Below, one piece after another: positions 6,817 to 7,499 of a stretch of DNA of 7,499 nt. The notes below the pieces were generated by a model that did not search any database, had not been told where the DNA came from, and was given only the letters and a program-made list of their open reading frames with translations. Every line of letters begins with the position of its first letter. Position 1 is the first letter of the stretch. The translations under genes were made by a program, and so were the position numbers. The stretch spans positions 1 through 7,499 of the forward strand of contig JABJMI010000643.1 in assembly GCA_018659505.1 (NCBI GenBank), given 5' to 3'. Source of the DNA: Planctomicrobium sp. GTDB lineage: Bacteria > Planctomycetota > Planctomycetia > Planctomycetales > Planctomycetaceae.

Positions 6817-6950
6817 GATCTGATTTTTAAGCGGATCTCATCACCAGTTTCATCGGCTCCTCAACATTGCTAATATCTCGATTCGCTTCTTTTCAGTGCG
6901 AAGCTATTATTTACAATTGATCAATATTCACTTAACTGTTGCTGAGTTTT

Positions 6951-7499
6951 ATGTCTGAGAAACTACAACTGGATGAATTTGCATACTCCGTCTGGGAAAA
7001 ATTAGCAGATGGAAAGGCAGTTGAGGTCAATGAATTGGCTGCCGCTTTGAAGAGTGATCAGTCTAAAGTTCTGGTCGCTGCTCAAGAGGCTCAGGCTGTC
7101 GAAGCGATGGCAATCTCGGAAGAAAATTTCGAAGAACTCATTCCTACCGCAGAAGCAATCGATCTTGTCACGAACGGTCTTCCAGAAAGGCAGGCTCTCT
7201 CCCTACTCACTTCAGCCGATGGAGAAATGGCAACCGGTGATTTTGCCAAAGCAGCCGGCCAAGCAAAGATCGCTGTCAATGATGTCTTTCGTTGGGGAAA
7301 GACTCGTGGCTGGATTGATCGAGATAAACAGGGGGTGCGGATCACGAACTCTGGCAAGCAGGCAGCAGAAGGTGAGCAAGATGTCGATGAGAAAGCTCTC
7401 CTGGTAGCGAACGGAGAAACCGTGAAACTCTCCGAGTTAGAAGATTCAAAACGCGTCAAGAACCTTCTCGGAAAACGAGGTGAACTCGCCAAGATCAAG
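6951..7499 (+). CDS. pheS: Phenylalanyl-tRNA synthetase alpha subunit, archaeal/eukaryotic type, N-terminal part
   Basis: The frame is open from ATG 6951 to the window edge (183 codons, no stop), so the 3' end is missing. The visible part resembles the tandem winged-helix N-terminal region of archaeal and eukaryotic PheRS alpha subunits. It has a first helix-turn-helix with VNELAAALKSDQSKVLVAA (26-44), the junction GLPERQALSLL (76-86), a second unit with KIAVNDVFRWGKTRGWI (106-122), GVRIT, and the helix with KRVKNLLGKRGELAKIK at the end (167-183). The same order is found in human FARSA and archaeal PheS. The catalytic class II motifs would lie beyond the edge and are not visible, so the call rests on the N-terminal domains only. 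The usual bacterial PheS instead opens with a coiled coil. No strong ribosome-binding site is seen, only GAG at 6944-6946. As a tRNA-charging enzyme it would pair with a beta subunit encoded elsewhere. Confidence 0.72.
   Translation, partial: MSEKLQLDEFAYSVWEKLADGKAVEVNELAAALKSDQSKVLVAAQEAQAVEAMAISEENFEELIPTAEAIDLVTNGLPERQALSLLTSADGEMATGDFAKAAGQAKIAVNDVFRWGKTRGWIDRDKQGVRITNSGKQAAEGEQDVDEKALLVANGETVKLSELEDSKRVKNLLGKRGELAKIK

Noticed and set aside
6900..6950. Promoter for the PheS gene (TTTACA near 6910)
   Set aside because: The TTTACA is plausible as a -35, but no good -10 lies at the right distance, so I could not support a promoter.
7054..7498. Alternative reading frames on both strands near the right edge
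   Set aside because: They overlap the PheS frame, have low-complexity basic or serine/arginine-rich translations without recognisable motifs, and are best explained as shadows of the gene that runs off the edge.
1..7499. A mobile element, defence island, CRISPR array or tRNA gene
   Set aside because: I found no transposase, integrase, array of direct repeats, restriction or nuclease motifs, or tRNA cloverleaf; gene content looks like ordinary planctomycete chromosome.

Overview
The window reads as chromosomal DNA of a planctomycete, probably of the Planctomycetaceae/Gimesia-Rubinisphaera type with moderate GC. This is inferred from three things. A DUF1553 (PSD1) gene is followed by a Tat-exported DUF1501 gene, a signature pairing of that phylum. 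A GC-rich intergenic hairpin of a kind I associate with planctomycete genomes is present. The last gene looks like an archaeal/eukaryotic-type PheS. Shine-Dalgarno sequences are weak or absent in front of most genes. There are eight protein-coding genes, two of them cut by the window edges. I see no tRNA, rRNA, CRISPR array or transposase.

Layout. Positions 1-639 (+) hold the C-terminal part of a DUF1553 protein. After a 190-nt gap with three small hairpins comes a DUF1501 protein (834-2138, +). Converging on it is a secreted YtcJ-like amidohydrolase (2184-3917, -). Upstream of that on the minus strand lie a small protein with a ClpX-type zinc finger (4019-4555, -) and a MEKHLA-domain protein (4696-5184, -). 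A divergent intergenic region with a good -10 box then serves a two-gene operon: DUF1499 protein (5282-5758, +) and a secreted GH17-like glucanase (5755-6714, +), joined by an ATGA overlap. A 68-bp imperfect inverted repeat (6749-6816) closes that operon. The window ends in the N-terminal half of a phenylalanyl-tRNA synthetase alpha subunit (6951 to the edge, +).

How the genes fit together. The DUF1553/DUF1501 pair are partners in a family greatly expanded in planctomycetes and thought to act in the cell envelope or periplasm; their reaction is not established. The amidohydrolase and the GH17-like protein carry signal peptides and would act outside the cytoplasm, which suits an organism living on polymers. 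The MEKHLA and zinc-finger proteins look cytoplasmic and possibly regulatory. PheS is housekeeping. I do not see a clear new defence or mobile system. The least ordinary items are the stand-alone ClpX-type zinc-finger protein, the apparent archaeal-type PheS in a bacterium, and the structured hairpin repeat.
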